Source: Acidimicrobiaceae bacterium
Lineage (GTDB): Bacteria > Actinomycetota > Acidimicrobiia > Acidimicrobiales > Bog-793
DNA: 18,102 nt
Reading direction: 5' to 3'
Assembly: GCA_025463965.1 (NCBI GenBank)
Contig: JAODBN010000333.1
Coordinates: 1 to 18,102, forward strand
Positions 15,460 through 18,102 of the stretch are shown here, one piece after another. The translations under genes and the position numbers were made by a program. Every line of letters starts with the position of its first letter. The first letter of the stretch is position 1. Under the pieces are notes generated by a model. The model was not told the origin of the DNA. It saw nothing but the letters and a program-made list of their open reading frames with translations, and did not search any database.

Positions 15460-16221
15460 CTAATTTGTGACATACGCACCGGTCATCATGCTAACTACCT
15501 CTTCAGCTGTCGTCTCTGCCACCTCGACCGTGGCGACCGTACGGCCGAGACGAAGGGCCGTGACCCTGTCCGCCACCGCGAACACATCCTGCAAGTTGTG
15601 ACTGATCATGATCACTGCGCGGCCCGCTCGACGGACCTCGCGGACTGACTCCAGGACTGCAGCCGACTCACGCACCCCGAGCGCTGCCGTCGGCTCGTCC
15701 ATGATGATCATCCGGCTACCGAACGTCAAAGCGCGTGCAATGGCAATCGCCTGTCTTTGACCGCCCGACATTCCCAATAGCTGCTGGTCCACGGACTTCA
15801 CGTTCACCTTAAGGCGGCGTATCTGCTCGCTGGCCTGGGACCTCATCGCCCGCTTGTCCAGAACCCCGAGCAGGGAAAGCGGGAACGGACGGTAGAGCTC
15901 GCGACCGAGGAAGAGGTTCGCCGTAGCGTCGAGGTGGTCGATCAACGCGAGCTCCTGCCAGACCGTGGCGATCCCGTACTCGCGCGTCGCCTTGGGGCTC
16001 GTAAACGACACCACCTGGCCATCGACGAGCAGCTCCCCTCCGTCGGGCTGCAAGGCGCCGGCGATGATCTTCAGCAGCGTCGACTTTCCGGCGCCGTTGT
16101 CACCGACGATGGCATGCACCTCATTGGGTCTCAGGGAGAAGTTGCAGTTGCTCAACGCGACAACACCACCGAAGTTCTTCTGTATTGACCGCACCTCGAG
16201 GATCAATTCTTCCGAGGTCAC
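15460..16221 (-). CDS. ABC sugar transporter ATP-binding protein, single NBD
   Basis: The 253-residue ATPase has Walker A GDNGAGKST (about 38-46), a Q-loop in ATVWQELAL, signature LGMSGGQRQ, Walker B MIIMDEPTAAL and H-loop ISHN. It energises sugar import with the neighbouring permease and binding protein. CUT2 ATPases are usually about 500 residues with two fused NBDs. This one has only one complete domain, like the FrcA type, so two copies should pair. GTG at 16221 follows AGGGGG by six bases. Confidence 0.94.
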   Translation of the reverse strand: MTSEELILEVRSIQKNFGGVVALSNCNFSLRPNEVHAIVGDNGAGKSTLLKIIAGALQPDGGELLVDGQVVSFTSPKATREYGIATVWQELALIDHLDATANLFLGRELYRPFPLSLLGVLDKRAMRSQASEQIRRLKVNVKSVDQQLLGMSGGQRQAIAIARALTFGSRMIIMDEPTAALGVRESAAVLESVREVRRAGRAVIMISHNLQDVFAVADRVTALRLGRTVATVEVAETTAEEVVSMMTGAYVTN

Positions 16222-16357
16222 CTAGTCCCCCTATCGCCCGCGGTATGACCGAGCCGGATCTTGCCCGACTTGGACGTTATCCCTCAGCTCGCCGACCCGC
16301 CACGTCTGTGCCGCCGGCCACAGCTCGTTCCGCGACTCCCTTGCCGTGCCGTCACGA

Positions 16358-16388
16358 AACGGGGTCCCGAGATTTCCAGGACCCCGTT
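16358..16388 (-). terminator. Stem-loop between binding-protein and ATPase genes
   Basis: A 10-base-pair perfect stem (AACGGGGTCC paired with GGACCCCGTT) and an 11-base loop, 16 bases after the binding-protein stop and before the ATPase gene. In this place it may partly terminate or protect the 3' end, giving more binding protein than ATPase, as known for other import operons. Confidence 0.65.
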
Positions 16389-16403
16389 CCGGCACTCGTC
16401 GCC

Positions 16404-17582
16404 CTAGGGTGTGAGCGCTGTGCCTGCGTACTTGAAACTGCAAGAGGGGATCGAGAAGCCAGGAACTTGGCCAAACTCCTGCACAATCGACTTGTGGAAC
16501 TGCTGGCAGTTCGCCGTTGCGGTCAGCCAGCCGAATGGGGCGTTGACCGAAGCATTGATAGCCAGCTTGTGCGTGATCACCTTGTCGAGGAGCGAGATCG
16601 CGGCCTGTGCAGCCAGCGAAGGAGCGAGATAGCTCGTCGCCATCACCGCAGACGACTTGCTCCACATGTCCGCGAGCTCCGGCGGGGAGGCGTCGTTCGA
16701 GAGGATGAACACGTGCTGGGGCACCTTGTTCGTCGCACCGGCGAGTCCCCCCGCTTTCATCGCTGAGATTCCGCCCAGGACCGAGTTCGAACCACACGCT
16801 GCGAACACGTTGAACGGCTTGCCCGTCGTGATGAAGTTCGACATCTTGGTCGCAGCGGCACCTTCCGAAGCCGCGGGGCCATTGAAGACCAGCTGAGCAT
16901 TTGGGCTGATCTTCCTCAGGCCGGCCATCATCCCGTTGATCCTCTTGTTGCAGGACGGGTTTACGGGATCGGACGAGATGAACGCTGCCTCGGGCTTCGA
17001 TCCCAGCGACGGGTGGGCCTTGATGTACTTGGCGGCGATCTCGCCCGACTGGTAATACGAGTTGTAGTCGTCCTCGCTCAGCTGGGTCACCTTGACGGTC
17101 TTTGACGTGATATCCGCGCCAAAGATCACCTGCGGGATCCCCGCCTTTTGGATCTGCTCGATCGTCACGGCGTCCGTCGAGGGGTCGACCGGCTCCCAGA
17201 TGACACCCGCGTACACGTGGCTCGTCGCGGCCGTCGACAGCTCATCGAGCTGCGCCGAGCGCACGGCGTTCGGGTTGTAGGTGGTGACCGAGACTCCGAG
17301 CGACTTGTAGATCTTGGTTATCCAGTAGGACCATGCCGCACCGAACGGATCCAGCCAGTACGGGACCACCAGCACCTTGAGCCCCTTCAGGCTCACCGCG
17401 GCCCCCGCCGTCGACTTCGCGGGCTGCGCGACGCGCGTGGAGCTCGCCGACGCCCACGGCGCGACGCCGACTGTCGTCAGCGCCAACGCGCCCGTAATCG
17501 CCACGATCGATCCATTGAGCCGTCTCCGTCGCCGAGTCCGCCGACTCGGCGCTTTCCTGGTGCTGTTCGCGTCGACCTCCAT
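16404..17582 (-). CDS. Sugar ABC transporter substrate-binding protein (CUT2, periplasmic-binding-protein-4 type)
   Basis: The 392-residue protein starts at an ATG four bases after AGGGGGAGG. It has a very basic n-region (RRTRRRRR at about 14-21), a hydrophobic core of about 20 residues (SIVAITGALALTTVGVAPWA) and a likely WASA-SS signal-peptidase-I site near residue 45. The mature part begins LKGLKVLVVPYWLDPFGAAW and has repeated alpha/beta segments typical of ribose-type binding proteins: AGVIWEPVDPSTDAV, VIFGADIT, AAFISSDPVNPSCN. I see no Cys lipobox after the core, unlike most Gram-positive binding proteins. First gene of the import unit; the sugar bound is unknown, but the fucosidase suggests a fucosyl or deoxysugar ligand. 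Confidence 0.9.
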   Translation of the reverse strand: MEVDANSTRKAPSRRTRRRRRLNGSIVAITGALALTTVGVAPWASASSTRVAQPAKSTAGAAVSLKGLKVLVVPYWLDPFGAAWSYWITKIYKSLGVSVTTYNPNAVRSAQLDELSTAATSHVYAGVIWEPVDPSTDAVTIEQIQKAGIPQVIFGADITSKTVKVTQLSEDDYNSYYQSGEIAAKYIKAHPSLGSKPEAAFISSDPVNPSCNKRINGMMAGLRKISPNAQLVFNGPAASEGAAATKMSNFITTGKPFNVFAACGSNSVLGGISAMKAGGLAGATNKVPQHVFILSNDASPPELADMWSKSSAVMATSYLAPSLAAQAAISLLDKVITHKLAINASVNAPFGWLTATANCQQFHKSIVQEFGQVPGFSIPSCSFKYAGTALTP

Positions 17583-17886
17583 CGAACCTCCCCCTTCAGT
17601 CCGGGCGTGACTATTGCCCCCCGCTGTTATCTGCACTTCTGATGCGCCATACGAACATATAAGCGACGACTTCGCCCGAACCTTCGGACCTGCTCGCACG
17701 AGCGACCGCCGTCGGCTCGGCATCTCGCCGAACCTGACTACCGCCACCATCACCCCGACGGGCATTCGAAGGCTCGAAGCTCGTCTCCGCGCCGTTCCGC
17801 TGTCGTCCCACGCCCGCGATCGGCAAGATCCGTCCCGCAGCAGCCGCACTTTGCAACCTGCCCGCTCTGGTCAGCTAGACCACGAT

Positions 17887-17897
17887 ACATCGGATGA
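17887..17897 (+). promoter_or_regulatory. Candidate operator ACATCGGATGA, copy 2
   Basis: Identical to 3088-3098 in the same orientation. Its CGGATGACC end also occurs at 6824-6832. It includes an inverted repeat CGAT-AC-ATCG (17883-17892) and lies just downstream of the candidate -10 of the importer promoter, a place where a repressor would block transcription. Function is inference. Confidence 0.35.
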
Positions 17898-17902
17898 CCA
17901 CA

Positions 17903-17932
17903 GTTTTAGCATGCGACCTACAGAAAGGTCAA
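17903..17932 (-). promoter_or_regulatory. Candidate promoter of the importer operon
   Basis: On the minus strand TTGACC (17932-17927) and TAAAAC (17908-17903) are 18 bases apart, a fair sigma-70-type match about 320 bases before the binding-protein start. The long leader makes this uncertain. Confidence 0.3.
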
Positions 17933-18102
17933 GGCAACCTGCCTCCCATGTTTCGGACGGGCCTCGCGACAGAGCAGACGACGGAAAGCGATCGAGTCTG
18001 GTGTCTCTTCGAAGTGGTGTTGTCCCTGAGTTCGCCGGTAACGTTGGCCTGAGCTCGAGCTGTGACCGAGCTCGGACGCGTGGCGCCGTCCTCCCCTGAG
18101 AT

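Larger units (their letters stand above)
17583..18102. other. 520-base upstream region of the importer, no supported gene
   Basis: Open frames here are Arg/Ser-rich and lack ribosome binding sites, so I take none as genes. The region probably holds the importer promoter and operator: a candidate promoter at 17903-17932, ACATCGGATGA at 17887-17897, and small dyads CCGAA-CC-TTCGG (17676-17687) and GCTCG-CA-CGAGC (17692-17703). A divergent gene may start beyond the right edge. Confidence 0.5.

Noticed and set aside
17614..18099. 161-codon plus-strand frame in the upstream region of the importer.
   Set aside because: Arg/Ser-rich composition, no start context and no domain; probably a high-GC shadow.

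Overview
This window looks like high-GC actinobacterial chromosomal DNA. The evidence is strong G/C third-position bias, GTG and TTG starts behind GGAGG-type ribosome binding sites, a GC-rich stem-loop terminator without a clear U-tract, and the type of sugar-catabolism gene content. I cannot assign a genus. I see no rRNA, tRNA, CRISPR, transposase or prophage genes. It is an accessory carbohydrate-utilisation island with fifteen protein genes.

Layout. (1) Bases 1-2975, minus strand: an aldo/keto reductase (AKR), an amidohydrolase-2 family lactonase-like protein and a zinc-site-less medium-chain dehydrogenase cut by the window edge. (2) Bases 2976-3319: a gap carrying a possible operator. (3) Bases 3320-11926, minus strand: eight closely spaced genes, probably one operon. 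In order of transcription they are a zinc alcohol dehydrogenase, a second AKR, an RmlC-like cupin epimerase, a GH29 alpha-L-fucosidase, an NAD-dependent epimerase/dehydratase, a PAS-AraC regulator, a xylose-isomerase-like TIM-barrel protein and a single-chain dihydroxyacetone-kinase-type ketose kinase. (4) Bases 11927-12207: an AT-richer divergent promoter region. (5) Bases 12208-14091, plus strand: a third AKR (2,5-diketogluconate reductase type) and a Gfo/Idh/MocA oxidoreductase, closed by a perfect 15-bp stem-loop. (6) Bases 14320-17582, minus strand: a CUT2 (ribose-type) ABC importer read as binding protein, one-domain ATPase and permease. (7) Bases 17583-18102: upstream region with no gene I can support.

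How it may work together (inference). The ABC importer brings in a sugar or small glycoside. The fucosidase has no signal peptide, so it would release L-fucose or a related sugar in the cytoplasm. The AKRs, dehydrogenases and Gfo/Idh enzyme would oxidise or reduce the sugar, the amidohydrolase would open an aldonolactone, and the TIM-barrel epimerase plus DAK-type kinase would isomerise and phosphorylate a short ketose. The AraC protein with a PAS sensor is the only regulator in the window. The enzyme set does not match any complete pathway I know: no fuconate dehydratase, L-fucose isomerase, fuculokinase or aldolase is visible. It may therefore be a variant or undescribed deoxysugar or glycoside route, or the missing steps may lie outside the window.

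Short sequence motifs recur in several of the gaps and are reported as candidate regulatory sites.
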